NCBI GenBank assembly: GCA_027625915.1
Contig: JANTQA010000026.1
Coordinates: 4,216,001 to 4,280,000, forward strand
Length of the DNA stretch: 64,000 nucleotides
Source: Anaeramoeba flamelloides
Lineage: Eukaryota > Metamonada > Anaeramoebidae
Direction of reading: 5' to 3'
The position numbers were made by a program, and so were the translations under genes. This document shows positions 26,401-37,140 of the stretch, one piece after another (the stretch's first letter is position 1; each line of letters starts with the position of its first letter). The notes under the pieces were generated by a model. The model searched no databases. It saw only the letters and a list, made by a program, of their open reading frames with translations, and had not been told where the DNA came from.

Positions 26401-28113
26401 AACAGTTATTCGTAAAAAAGTAGTAATAACCCAGTAACATTTAATATTTTCACCATAAATCAATATTACTCTTTATTTATACTTTGTGATAAGTAGGGTA
26501 TTTATATTGGAGCAAAAAATAAAAATATCATTTTTTCCAAAAATAAAATTCTTTTAATAGATGAATAAAAAATCGTTAACACCTTAACCAAAATGAAAAC
26601 ACGGAATTTGTGGTGTTTATCCTGAATTAATTTAAACAATAACACCTTAAGGATTTTGTTCTACATTGTATTCAATTTTTTTTTATTGATCATCTAAACA
26701 ATTTAATTTTTGACATTTATTTTTTTGTAGTTCTTCAAATAAGAAATGAAAAATTGATAAAAAATAACACACAAATCTCTTATTTTCTTTTCTTTTTTTT
26801 TTTTCCTTTTTGTTTTTTTTTGAAATAATACAAGAATTGATACTTAAAGATATATTATTAAAATAATATTTTCCCTTTTAACAAAATAATTCTCGGACTT
26901 GATGATTTTTAAGATTTTTAATCAAATATGAACAATCACAATAAGTGAAAAAAATATAAATAAAAAATTTTGAATATCTAAAAAAAAAAATTAAATTAAT
27001 AAAATAAAATTAAACAAATCACCTTTTAACTCCATGTTAAAATTAAAATGATATGTAACCTATTTCATAAATAACAATTTATCTACTAATTTTCAGTGGA
27101 TTTATTATTATTATTTTTTTAGTGAATAATCTCATAGCAATAATTATTTTTTTTTGTTTCTTAATTTGTAAATATTTGAAAATTCATTACATTCAATATT
27201 AATTTTTCTACTTTAATATATACAAACATTAATAAATTTATCATAAATCTAGGAAGAAACTCCATTATATATTGCATGTAGCAAAGGTGATGAAAAGCCG
27301 ATTGCCTTGTTACTGAGGTTTGGGGCTGATATTGAACAAATTGTACCGAGAACAGGCCGGACTGCAATTAGTATTATTTATCGTACTGAGTTAATTGAGC
27401 GTTTTACAATTTACCAAGACTTTGTTAAAAGTTATGAAAAAATATATTTGAAAAGATCGAATTGTGAGATTCAAATTAAGTCAACAGATAACCACGATAT
27501 TCTGTTACATAAGACAATTTTTGATGCAAGGCTTGGTGAATTTATCGACTTGAAACAATTTTTAAAAATCATCTCAAATTATACATTAGTACAAATTGAA
27601 GTTATTATTAAGTGGATGTATACTGGGAATTTTGATCAAGTCCACAAAGAATTTATTCATTTTTTTTGCTCTGCAATAAATATCCCTGAAAAGATCTTTA
27701 AAGAAAAATGCTTTAAAAAGGGATTAAAAGCTGATTTTGAAAATATTTTTTTGGATGAAAAAACAGCAGACTTCCATTTAATTATTAAAAATAATGAAGA
27801 GGAAATTTCATTGCCCATTCACAAATTAATATTAATTGCAAGATCTCAATTATTTAAAGAAATGCTAGTCAACATTGATAGTGAATGTAAGAGCGTGCAC
27901 GATTATACTGGTAGGAGCCTACAGGCAATTAAATGCTTTCTTAGATTCCTCTACACCGATCAAATTGATGAAACAATCTCAGAGGAAACTTTGGACGAAC
28001 TATATTTTGCTGAAGATTTTTATAGGCTTTCAGAGTACAATAGTTTATTTCCAAGATTATCGATCATTAGAAGGAAAAGAAGAAGAGAAAGAAAAGAAAA
28101 GAAAATGAAGTAG
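14466..28113 (+). CDS. Ankyrin-repeat protein with two C-terminal BTB domains, four exons
   Basis: Exons 14466-14648, 21604-23103, 23323-23415 and 27253-28113 are all phase 0 and give 878 aa ending in TAG. Exon 1 (MKNAILNKNYKKVEHILTTN) ends mid-ankyrin at SPLVVGW. Exon 2 resumes with SGENVFEYTIKKKKPRKYIE, which completes the repeat and supports the 7.0 kb splice. Ankyrin-like units recur near residues 200, 256, 335 and 429, across exon 3 (LLKGAEVNEVYQ) and into exon 4 (ETPLYIACSKGDEKPIALLL). A divergent BTB fold (~660-750) precedes a clearer one (~766-865: PIHKLILIARSQLFKEML, VHDYTGRSLQ, FLYTDQID). The tail is Arg/Lys-rich. BTB proteins often serve as Cullin-3 substrate adaptors, with the repeats binding substrate; that role is inferred. 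The family style recalls Anaeramoeba. The exon 1 link is the least certain part. Confidence 0.85.
16785..16990 (+). mobile_element. MITE D, copy 1, with perfect 20 bp inner inverted repeats
   Basis: ACTCAAAATATGATATTGTT at 16839-16858 is the exact reverse complement of 16923-16942. The flanks add a weaker inverted match (TCGTTTGGGATC against CCAAACTCGG), so the full unit is ~200 bp. A reverse copy lies at 51165-51345. No coding capacity. Confidence 0.75.
17130..17620. repeat. Dispersed repeat K, copy 2 (no SINE)
   Basis: Collinear with 4370-5240 but continuous where copy 1 holds the SINE (around GCAAATAGGAAAAATTTTC). It therefore represents the unoccupied state, though the immediate insertion site has diverged. 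Confidence 0.65.
18195..18347. mobile_element. Foldback element C, copy 2, with 42 bp perfect arms
   Basis: Left arm 18195-18236 (begins CAGAATTAAAACTATTTG, ends AATAAAGTG) and right arm 18306-18347 are exact reverse complements over 42 bp, with a ~69 bp loop. The older copy at 882-1075 has the same arms with mismatches. It is inside intron 1 of the ankyrin-BTB gene. Confidence 0.8.
20541..20760. repeat. Cluster of TATCACA/TGTGATA motifs
   Basis: TGTGATA and its complement occur repeatedly within ~220 bp (GTGTGATAAAATTATATCAC, GCTATCACATC, ATATCACAC, CATGTGATA, GTATCACATG), so short hairpins can form. This may be a small foldback element; clear termini were not found. Confidence 0.4.
23416..27252 (+). 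other. Intron 3 of the ankyrin-BTB gene (3.84 kb)
   Basis: Donor GTATTT after GAAGTTTACCAG, acceptor AAATCTAG before GAAGAAACTCC, both phase 0. The main recognisable content is a long inverted repeat (25425-26745). The rest is AT-rich with many homopolymer runs. Confidence 0.8.
25425..26745. repeat. Long inverted repeat O (arms of ~220-250 bp)
   Basis: The arm at 25425-25650 is matched in reverse complement by ~26500-26745. Shared blocks are AAAAAAATAAATGTCAAAAA, GAATACAATGTAGAA, TAAATTAATTCAGGA, GTTAACGATTTTTTATTCAT and CTATTAAAAGAATTTTATTT. The spacer is ~850 bp. No ORF. It looks like the ends of a decayed foldback or TIR element. Confidence 0.7.
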
Positions 28114-29744
28114 TGTATTGAAAAATGGTAGAAAATTTATTATATGTAAAGGTTCTTCTTTTTATTTTCAAATTTTCATATGGGTTTAACTTCTTAAACA
28201 ATTATTTTGTTATTGGTCGTAAACTAAAATATTCTTTTAAAATAAAATTCTAATTAATAATTTGCCAATCTAGAAACTTTTTTTTTTTTAATCAAAATAA
28301 ATGTTCACACTTTTCAATTTTTTTATATTTTTTCAACGATTAATTTCATAAATAAAGCAAACCTCTATTCAAAAATTTTTGAAAAAAAAAAAATTAAGGG
28401 TAGCGTCAAATAAGATGAAAAATAATTTTTTGAAATGGAAAATAAATTATTTGAAAATTTTTAACAATGTAACTAATAACAATGAAAAAAACAATCAATA
28501 TGTGAATCAGGATAGATTTATAAAAATCAACAATGAAAAAATGAGATCATTTTTAAGAAAAAAGCATGAAAAATAGACACTCAATTTACAAGTTATATTG
28601 TTGTGTATGATAATTTGAAAACATCTGTGTTGGCTTTGAAGTATCACTCTTTTTCCATTTTTGAGATCTTTTAAGATTTTTTTTTCTTTTTTTTCATTTC
28701 GAAATGAATTAATTTAATCAAAAGAATTTGACAAATACCTTACTTTGACAAATCTAGAGGGTTACCAAATAACCACAAATTAGATTAAATTGAATTAAAG
28801 CGATCATGTACTGAAAGAAAATACTTTATTTTAAATTGAAGAAATTTAACTATTTGGTAAAATAAAATAAGATAAAATTATATTTGTTTTCTAAATTTTA
28901 AATTTTTCTGTAAATGGGACATACTTTTACAACTTTTTTTTCTATGATTTGAATTTTTTTTCATTGGGATCTTTTCATATTTTTTTATATAAAATCGAAT
29001 TTTAGGAAACAATTAAACTTTTTTTTGTTATTTAAATTTTTTAAATTTAGACCCTTGGAAAATTCTTTTTTGATTATTAAAATTTTGTTATTCAGATTCT
29101 ATAAATCTTTTTTTTTTCTCCCTTGAGATTTGGATTTATTTTTTTTTTGTTATTTTAAATTTTGAAATTGATTCTCTTTGTGAAATTGATTTTTTTTGTT
29201 TGTTTTTTAGAAATATGAATTTGTGAAACTTTTTTTTTGTTTACATTTTTTTTTTAATAATTACTTTTTGCTCTTTTTGTTTTTTTTTATTTTTTAGGGA
29301 GTAGTATTTTATCAAAAATAAAATGAAAATTTGAGAAATTCTACAAATATTTTTTTTTTTTGTAATTTGTGTTTCAAATTCTGAAATGAAGGAATTAACC
29401 TGAGTTAAATAATTTATTAATTTGATTCTATTTTTTAAATCACAAAATTCACATACATTTTCCAACTTAAAACTAATTAAAAGTAACAAATTATTTTTCT
29501 TCACAAATCAGTTAATTCTTGAAAATGGTAAAAAGTTGTTTTTGTTTTAAGTTACAAAGTATTGATTTTGAAAAAAAGAAAATTTTTTATTTTGTTATTA
29601 TTTTGCATTATTAATATTTCAATTCAAATCTCAGCCAATAAAACAAATTAGAGTAGAGGTGATTTAAAAAATGAAAATTTATAAAAGTTGAAGTAATGCA
29701 AATCACCAAAATAAGGATCTATTAAGCAGATTTTTTTTTATTCT
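28114..29744. other. Intergenic, 3' of the ankyrin-BTB gene
   Basis: AT-rich sequence with many poly-T tracts (29000-29360). Short open frames here have lysine/asparagine-only composition and no recognisable domain. No gene seen. Confidence 0.5.
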
Positions 29745-30184
29745 TTAAGGTATTGGTGTCACTAAAATTAATTTATAATGAAATTATGTTGTTATTGAGT
29801 GTAAATTATATTAGTATTGGATGATTCAAATAGTTTGAAAAATCTATTATTATTAGTATTTCACAATAAATTCTTGCATTTTTTTAATAATATTCACCAT
29901 TAATATTATTCATTTTTTGAAAATTTTTTTAATCCCTTTACTAAATCTAATAATTAAAACTCCTAATTAAATAGTATTCCAGTATTTAATAATTCATATT
30001 TAGTATTCCAAAAGTAACTATTTTTATATTTTTTTATTATCATAGAATGACTCAATAGTTATCAAGTTAAAACCCCAAAAAATGAGTTTTGTGTCCATTT
30101 TATAAAGTTAATTGTAAAATAAATATATTTCCAATATTTCAGAAAAAGATTGTAAAACAATTCTCTGAGTTGATTATTTACTTT

Positions 30185-33100
30185 TTCAAAAGTAATATTT
30201 TATTTATTGTCCAAGCTGAAGTTGAAGGACTTTCGTTTAATTATAGATCAATATCCATTAAGAACACATCTTGCAAGATTCTTTATCAGACTAATATATA
30301 AATGAATCGAAGACTCTTGGATGCTCGTATCAAATTCTAAATTCAGCTATTTTAAAAAAATAGATACAAAAATTGATGTTTTAAATTTAATAGCTCAATT
30401 AGAAAAGCTTAAAAATGAATCTAAAAATAAATATTTCTTTGTAGTTATAACCGATATTAATTTTTTTTTTGATATGATTAATCACATTTTGGTACACTAT
30501 GCTCTTGATAAATACATTAGAAATGAAAAAAAAAAAAAAAACAAAGTATGGTTCAAAAGTTATTATAAAAAAATGGATTAAGCGTTTCTCAAGGAGACCC
30601 TCTTTCACCTTTATTATTTACTTTTATTGATTATTTTTTAATTGAAAAAATAACAAACTTCACCAAAAATGTCCAATTTTTTAAAGGTTACTTGATTTTG
30701 ATAATGGAAGGACCAATATCAAAAAATGATAAATAATTAAGAAATATTAATAAAAATTAATATAAGAAATTGGATCCAATCCTAATACCAAAAAAACCTT
30801 AAAATCAAATCAAGTATCGGAAATAAAATATTTAGGAATTTTTCTAGAAAAACGAAAAATTTACAAATATACTCCAAAAAATCTAAAAGACAACTTAAAA
30901 AAAATAAAACTTATTTCCAACCAAAAAGAAAAACTAGTCAATGGAGTAGAATTTCAAATGTTCAAATATGTATAGACACTAACCAATTATCATCTCTGTT
31001 CGTTATTTTTAATTTAACTCAAAAAATTTTCACACAATAGATGTTTGGATAAACAAAAAAGTAACAAAATTTCTGAAAATCGATTCACATTTTCTAGAAT
31101 CATTTATAAAACTGAAGAAAACTTAGATCAATCGAGAATCTCAATCTAAAAAAGAAGATTCAAACTCAAAAAAAAATTAGAACTTAAGAGTTTTGGAAAA
31201 CCTTCACAATTTAAAATTTTCAAAAAAAAAAGATCAAAATATTAACTGCGATATAGAAAAAGTACAATTATTCAATATAAATCTAAATTAATCTAGATAA
31301 AACTTAATATTAAATATTTCTAGGTGGAATCTTCAAGAATGTTTAAAAATTATTCTATAATAATAATATCAATAAAGAGTCATGTATTTGATATCCACAC
31401 AGGGTTGTAAGGTTCTCCCAAGTGCACACTTTTTCCAGAATATAATAGAATAGAATAAAAATCTTGATTGTACTCAATTCTTTTACATTCCGAAAAAAGA
31501 AAGGATTCTTTTTTTAATAGAAGAAATCAACAAAAGAATTTAGTAAATTTTCTACTTATTTCTTTTAAATTAAAAAAAAAACCTTGGTAATTATCGAAAA
31601 TGGGCAGGCTCAAGTTCAATATTAAAATTAAAAAATTTCACAAATTATCTAAATAGATATTACTATGTCTATCATAAGAATAAATTAAAAATAAAATTTT
31701 GTAGCTTATGTAAAAAGAATTCTAATTTAGAAATCATCGAAGATATCGATCATTTTCTTTGGGACTGTCCAATCTATGAAAAAAATCTGAAAATTTGGAT
31801 TTAGGAATTAATCCAAATAAACAAAAATAATAAACAATTAAAGAATAGAATCTTCAATTTTAGAGAAATAAATATTTGTTATTTATTTTATCATTGGTTA
31901 ATAAGAAAGAGAATTATGACTATTTATTGAAAGTTCTAAACAAAAATTACGAAATTAGGGAAGTGCCGTCAAGTGCCGTCAAGTTGCGCCAACACTACAA
32001 GGAAATTTTTTTCAAAAAAAAATCTCTAAATTTTTTATTTTTGAAATACACTCATATAATAAATATTTTTATACATAACAATTTTCAATGAGGTTTACAA
32101 CTTTAATAGATATTAATAGGAATTGAAAAAAAAATGAAATTTTTCAGTAATATTTTTTCATTTTTTAATTGTAAAATTTTTGAATTTTTTAATTGACTTA
32201 GTAGAGAGATAATTTTCAAGTATTTTTTTAATAGTCTAAAAGGAAACATATTTTTCAATTTCAAAATAGCACAAAATATTCCAATCAAAAGATATCGCTA
32301 AATTAAATTGAAAATCTGATTTTTTATCTGTTTTTGGAATATTTTTTATCATTTTATTTTTTTCCATGTTTGAGTTTTTATATACGTTCCCGATTGTTTT
32401 CTGCAAATTGCTTTAACATATATTCTTTTTTCAATCTTAATCTTCAATCAAAAATTAATTCATTTCAACTTTTTCTAATATAAAAATACCCTGAAAATAG
32501 CTGTGTTTTTTTTCAAAAGTCGGTATTTTTGAAAAGGGGGGTATTCAGATTTTCAAGAGTTTAAAAGCTATCCTTTTTTTAATACATAAAATTATCATAA
32601 ATTTGAATAAATAATTTATAAAAGAAGTATAACTTAAATCCAAATGTATAGTTTTGGCTAACTTTAATTTTAGGTATTTAAATTTTCCTTGTAGTGAAGT
32701 GCCTAGGTTTTTTTTTAATTTTTGTATTAAACCATAAATTTCTTAAATTTTCTGTTTATTTATGGAATAAAAAAATGTAACAACATTTTTCTAAGGTGTT
32801 CTTGTTTTAGTTATTAAATCTAACGATTTTCTTTAGGTTTTTTTTTACTTTCGAAATAAACAGAAAATTTTAATAAATTTTCGGTTTATTTCAAAAGTAA
32901 AATAACCTAGAACATATCTTAAATAAAATAGAAAACCTGAAAAAAACCTAGAACACTTCACAAATAAATATAAAAATCAAAAAAAACCTAAAGAAAATCA
33001 ATAGATTTTAATAGAGAAACAGTAAACCCAAGAAAATTTAACGGCACTTTTCAAGAATTCAAAAGAATAGAGTAAAATCTTTCGATTTTCTCATTTTTTT

Positions 33101-33262
33101 TATTAATTTTGGAAAAGTTACCAGTGTTTTTTTTTTTAAATTTACTTGATAAGTAGAAAATTTGAGAAATTTTCTTTATATTTCGAAAATTGTAAAAAAC
33201 TTAATGTCTGTAAGAGGAAACCTATTACTCCATTCAAAATAAAAAAAAAAATTATTTGTTTT
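30185..33262 (+). mobile_element. Non-LTR retrotransposon (LINE) copy 1, 5' truncated and decayed
   Basis: Recognisable reverse-transcriptase pieces run left to right: a YRSISIKNTS block (~30240), VVITDINFFFDMINH (30438-30482, matching the DxxxAFDxINH motif), SQGDPLSPLLF (30584-30616) and LILIMEGPIS (~30695). Near 31700-31800 comes a C-terminal zinc-knuckle-like CSLCKK...DHFLWDCPIYEK. Frames are broken many times. The 3' region (31960-33250) holds hairpins shared with copy 2 and ends CTGTAAGAGGAAA...TTCAAAATAAAAAAAA. The insert replaces nothing in element T1. ATTATTTACTTTT at ~30173 and ATTATTTGTTTT at 33251 may be a target-site duplication. Confidence 0.8.
32690..33115 (+). repeat. Hairpin array J in the 3' region of LINE copy 1
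   Basis: Begins AAGTGCCTAGGTTTTTTTT. One hairpin (32825-32930) pairs TTTACTTTCGAAATAAACAG with CGGTTTATTTCAAAAGTAAA. A second, degenerate one near 33045-33105 contains AATTCAAAAGAATAGAGTAA. Related units occur at 37575-37755, 48170-48735, 51455-51545 and 59860-60150. Confidence 0.65.
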
Positions 33263-34625
33263 ATAAAAAAATCAATTTTTTAACAACTAGTTTACATTTA
33301 GAGACAAATTTCATAGAGAAATAATTTTGTAACATTGGGACTGAATATTGATAACCTAAACTATTAATTTGTGGCTAAATGCAGATTTTTTTTGGACATT
33401 TTTGGGTTTTTTACTAATATAAGATCATTTTTAATTGATGAGATCAACAAATAATACTACTTTACTAATGGAGAATTTTAGGGACATTTGGGTTATGAAA
33501 AACTAATGTAATTTATACCTAATAACAACATAATTTATTTATAGACTTCTCTGTGGTAGGAGCTAATCCATTGATTGAGAAAAATTTTTTAACTTTGATC
33601 ATTCACTTTAGGAATTTCTTTTTTAATAATAACAATATAAGAAACCACCATTATTTTTAATGATTGTTTTTTGTTGGTTTCTTTTATCATTTAATATATA
33701 GGTTTTCTTATAAAGAAAAACACTGCTTTTATTTTAGAATACCAGTTATAAAAGTTGTTTTGTGTTTTTTATCTAGAGTAACAATGAAAAAGTTAATTTA
33801 ACTTAAGAGCGAATCGTGAACAAGTCTATCAATACGAAAAATGATTTTTTATATCTTTTACTTTTTTCTCCAAACACTGAACAAAAAAGTGTACCAAACC
33901 TAAAAAACAACTTAAACACGAATGTGGAGAAACTAAAAAGTTTAAAAATCAAATAAAAACTTGATTTCTTTTTTTTCACCTTCAATTATTATTTATAAGA
34001 AAAGTTTAAAAAAATTTGAATTATAAATGAATAATTTCTTTTCCGAAAAAATTAACTTTGTTTGAAACTATAAATATTTATTTCTAATATTTGATCAAAG
34101 AAAATATCAATCATTTTTATAAAAAAATATTTTTTCGTTTTTTTGATCGTTTCTTTGAAAATCTTTCCCAAATTAACATTCATTAGGTAGAAACAAACTA
34201 CATTTTGTTGACTTTGAAAGAAGAACTTTTCCTTCAAATTAAGAACATTATAAAATTTCTATCTTTTACAAATGAAATTCACTTTTCGAAAGTGAACATA
34301 TCTGATCAAAATAATTAATAAAAAAAGTAATTTTTGAAAGTTTGTGTTAAATAAGCCCACTTGGGATTTGAGTCAAGTTTCAAATATTAAAGTAGTTTTT
34401 TTTTTTGTTCTCGAATTTTGTGCCAAAAATTTTTTAACTTTGGGGATTGAACAAAATAAAGTGCTGTTAAGATCAGACTTTTTAATTAAATACCATGGTC
34501 TCAAAAATATGGAACAAAATTCTGAAAGAACATTTCATTTTTTAATATTTTTGTTGTTTATTTTTCCTTTTCTTTTTAATTTTTAAAAACTTTTTCTTTT
34601 TGATTCTGACTTTGCATCCCCAACC

Positions 34626-34964
34626 ATGACTGAAAAAGAACTTGAACATTACAAAAAAAAGATTGAACAAACTAAAGAACGACTCAATACAGACATTGAA
34701 AGTACTGCCGAAAAAGCATCCCAATCGTAAAATTTTCCTTCTTCTCAAACCCTCTCTGGAATCCTTATCATTAATTTTATGTCTCTTTTGGTTATTTTTT
34801 TTTTTTTTCTTGATCTCATAAAACCTTATTCTAATTGATCACAAAACAGAATTATTGATTACACCAACAGCGTTCAAGATCCATTATCACCAAACTTTGA
34901 TCAAGACAAAAACCCATGGACAAAACAACCAAAAAAAAAAAAAGGAATTTGCAATTTATTATAA
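34626..34964 (+). CDS. Heterotrimeric G-protein gamma subunit, 71 aa, two exons
   Basis: Exons 34626-34726 and 34850-34964 (123 bp intron; the second exon completes a Ser codon) encode 71 aa. An N-terminal helix (MTEKELEHYKKKIEQTKERL) leads to IIDYTNSVQDPLSPNF, matching the DPLLTP turn of G gamma. Then comes KNPWTKQPKKKKGICNLL: the NPF/NPW motif, a lysine cluster and a CaaX box (CNLL) whose final Leu predicts geranylgeranylation. The length matches the family's ~70 aa. It would pair obligatorily with G beta, anchor the dimer to the membrane and signal downstream of GPCRs. Without splicing, exon 1 reads into TAA after 34 codons, so the gene is easily missed. It is flanked by two convergent LINE copies. 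Confidence 0.88.
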
Positions 34965-36694
34965 TTAGTTACTTCCATGACACCCTAATATGTTTTTCTG
35001 TTGATTTCGTCTTAGCGTTTTTTGTCCATTTGGTCGTTTTCTTTACTCAATCTTTTTTTTTATTGTCGTTTTTTTGAGGAATAAAAAAAACCCTCTTTTT
35101 TTTTATAAAATACTCTTCTTTTCGATTTAAATTCAAATTTTTTCTATTCCAAGGGCCAAGAATTAAAGTAACAACAATCAACTGAAACGAATTATTTTTT
35201 AATCTTTGATTCCTTTTGTTGTTTTTATTCTTTCTGGAATCAATTGGAAATTTTCAAAATTAAATTTGTAATTTGGTTCACAAGTAATGGTATTGTGTGC
35301 CTCACAGAAATTTTTGTTGAAAATATTATTTCTGACAAACTACTTCCCTTTTAATTAATAAAAATTTCTACTTTTTTTCTTTTTGGAATTGTTTTGTTTT
35401 TTTTGCAATTGGTTTTTCCAAAGTTTAATTGGAAATAATTTCCTTCATTTATCTCTCTAAATTGCAAATCAAATTTTTTATAATTAAAAACTGGAGATAG
35501 TAATTCTTTGGATTCTGTCTTTCATGATAAGCTTAGTGTGGGGGTACTTTTGCCTTATTTTTCATTGTTCCACATTTTTTAAATTCAAAATTTTATATGA
35601 ATTTCAAAACTGGTATTTGAAATTTAAATGAATAAAATTGCAGTTAATTATCTGTTTTTCAATTAGCAATGAAGACTTTCATTTTGGTTTCTTGGCCACA
35701 CAATATGTAAAATCATAGACCTCTATATGTCACAAACAAACAAATAAATAGAGAAATCATAAATTACTAAATACTTTTTTGAAACTCTCTTGGAAAAAAA
35801 GAAATAAGAGAAAATGAAGTGAAAATTTTTTCGGATTTTATGACAAAAACCAGTAATAAACCAAATTCATTTACATTCTCTTAATCTAAACAATTTTCAG
35901 TTCAAAAGAACTCATAACCAGAAAAAGAATATTTACATCTTTACTAATGACCCACTACTCTATAAGTGAGTTTGCACATTTTTTTCAGTGTGTTTTTTTT
36001 TTTTACAAATTTACTTTTTGTGAAAATTTTATTTTTATTCCCCCCATTTAGAAACCCTTATAAAATTTTATTGTGCTGTTGTGGTACATTTTGTACTAAC
36101 AATGTCTAGAGAAATATAGAAAATATTTTTTTTTTTGAAATTTTTGATCTTTAAAATATTTGCGAATGAAAGAAGTGAATTTTTTGTTTAAAAACGGAAT
36201 ACTCCCAGAATCTCTCAAAATTCACACTCTATTGGAATAATTTTTTTAAAAAAATATTGGCGAGTGTTAAATCAGAACTAGTTCTTTTTTCAGAATTAAA
36301 CTTGAAAATCTATCAAAAAACTTCAAAAAAAATCAATTCTTAATAACTTTGGGAACTTATTCTCGAAATAGTAAAAAAATAATCTATTTAATTAAGAGTT
36401 TAATTACTTGACACGATTTTTTTCAATACTATTGAAGTGGTCAGTCAATAAAAATGAATATTGTGAAAGTTCACTTCTTTTGGTTGAAAAAATTCAAATA
36501 TCTAAAAAAAAAAAAAATCACCCAAAAAAACTACCAATTTCAAAAAAGTCAAAAAAAATTCCAGGATCTCAAAGTCATAAACGAATTAAAAAAAAACCGA
36601 TATATAGTTTGCCAAAAAATACCAGATATGAAAATAATCCCAGTCCAGATTTTTAATTGTGTATACAAGAAAAATAATTGATAATTACTTTTAT

Positions 36695-37140
36695 TTTCAA
36701 TCAAATCCTTTTTATAAATATCCAATTTTTTTATTAGCCGCATAATAAACCTACCTAAAGTTAATTAAAGTAGGGTTTCTAGAGAAGACTAAATTAATTG
36801 TTTGATAGTATAAAGTAGATCAACTTTTTTTGAAAAACAAAATTGTTTAATTTAGAGGTTTACATGAGTTTGGAAAATAATAATTTTTATTCTTGTTTTT
36901 TGATTGGTTGAATTATATTTTGAGCAAGTACAATTCCATTAATCATCCTTTAAATAAGTGGGTGAGTTATAATTTAAAAAGTTTGATTCCTTAAAAAAAT
37001 GATTATAATTTTATTTAAGAAATTACACAACAATTTCCCTAATATTCACAATTAAAAATTGTTTCTGGTATTTTTTTTCACTACTTGAATAGAATTTCAA
37101 TACAAAGAAGTTTTCAAAAAAAGGATCTCACTGATAAATA
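36695..37140 (+). repeat. Dispersed repeat E, copy 3
   Basis: Opens TCAATCAAATCCTTTTTATA and follows copy 2 through AATAAACCTACCTAAAGTTA, TAATTGTTTGATAGTATAA, TTCTTGTTTTTTGATTGG, ATTAATCATCCTTT and TCTGGTATTTTTTTTCAC. No ORF. Confidence 0.7.

Larger units (their letters stand above)
29745..33574. mobile_element. TTAA-type TIR element T1, interrupted by a LINE
   Basis: The left end (TTAAGGTATTGGTGTCAC...TTATGTTGTTATTGAGTG) and the right end, in inverse (TAATCC preceded by ATAACAACATAATTTATTTA), are reverse complements over ~80 bp. The interior on either side of the LINE aligns with element T2 (52392-53727): ATTCCAGTATTTAATAATTC, GTTAATTGTAAAATAAATAT with TTTCCAATATTTCAG on the left, and TGAT-AGATCAACAAATA on the right. 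Without the LINE it would be ~0.75 kb. No transposase was recognised, so it is probably non-autonomous. Confidence 0.7.

Noticed and set aside
28379-28576. 65-codon Lys/Asn-rich frame after the ankyrin-BTB gene
   Set aside because: No domain, no start context, and composition typical of non-coding DNA here.
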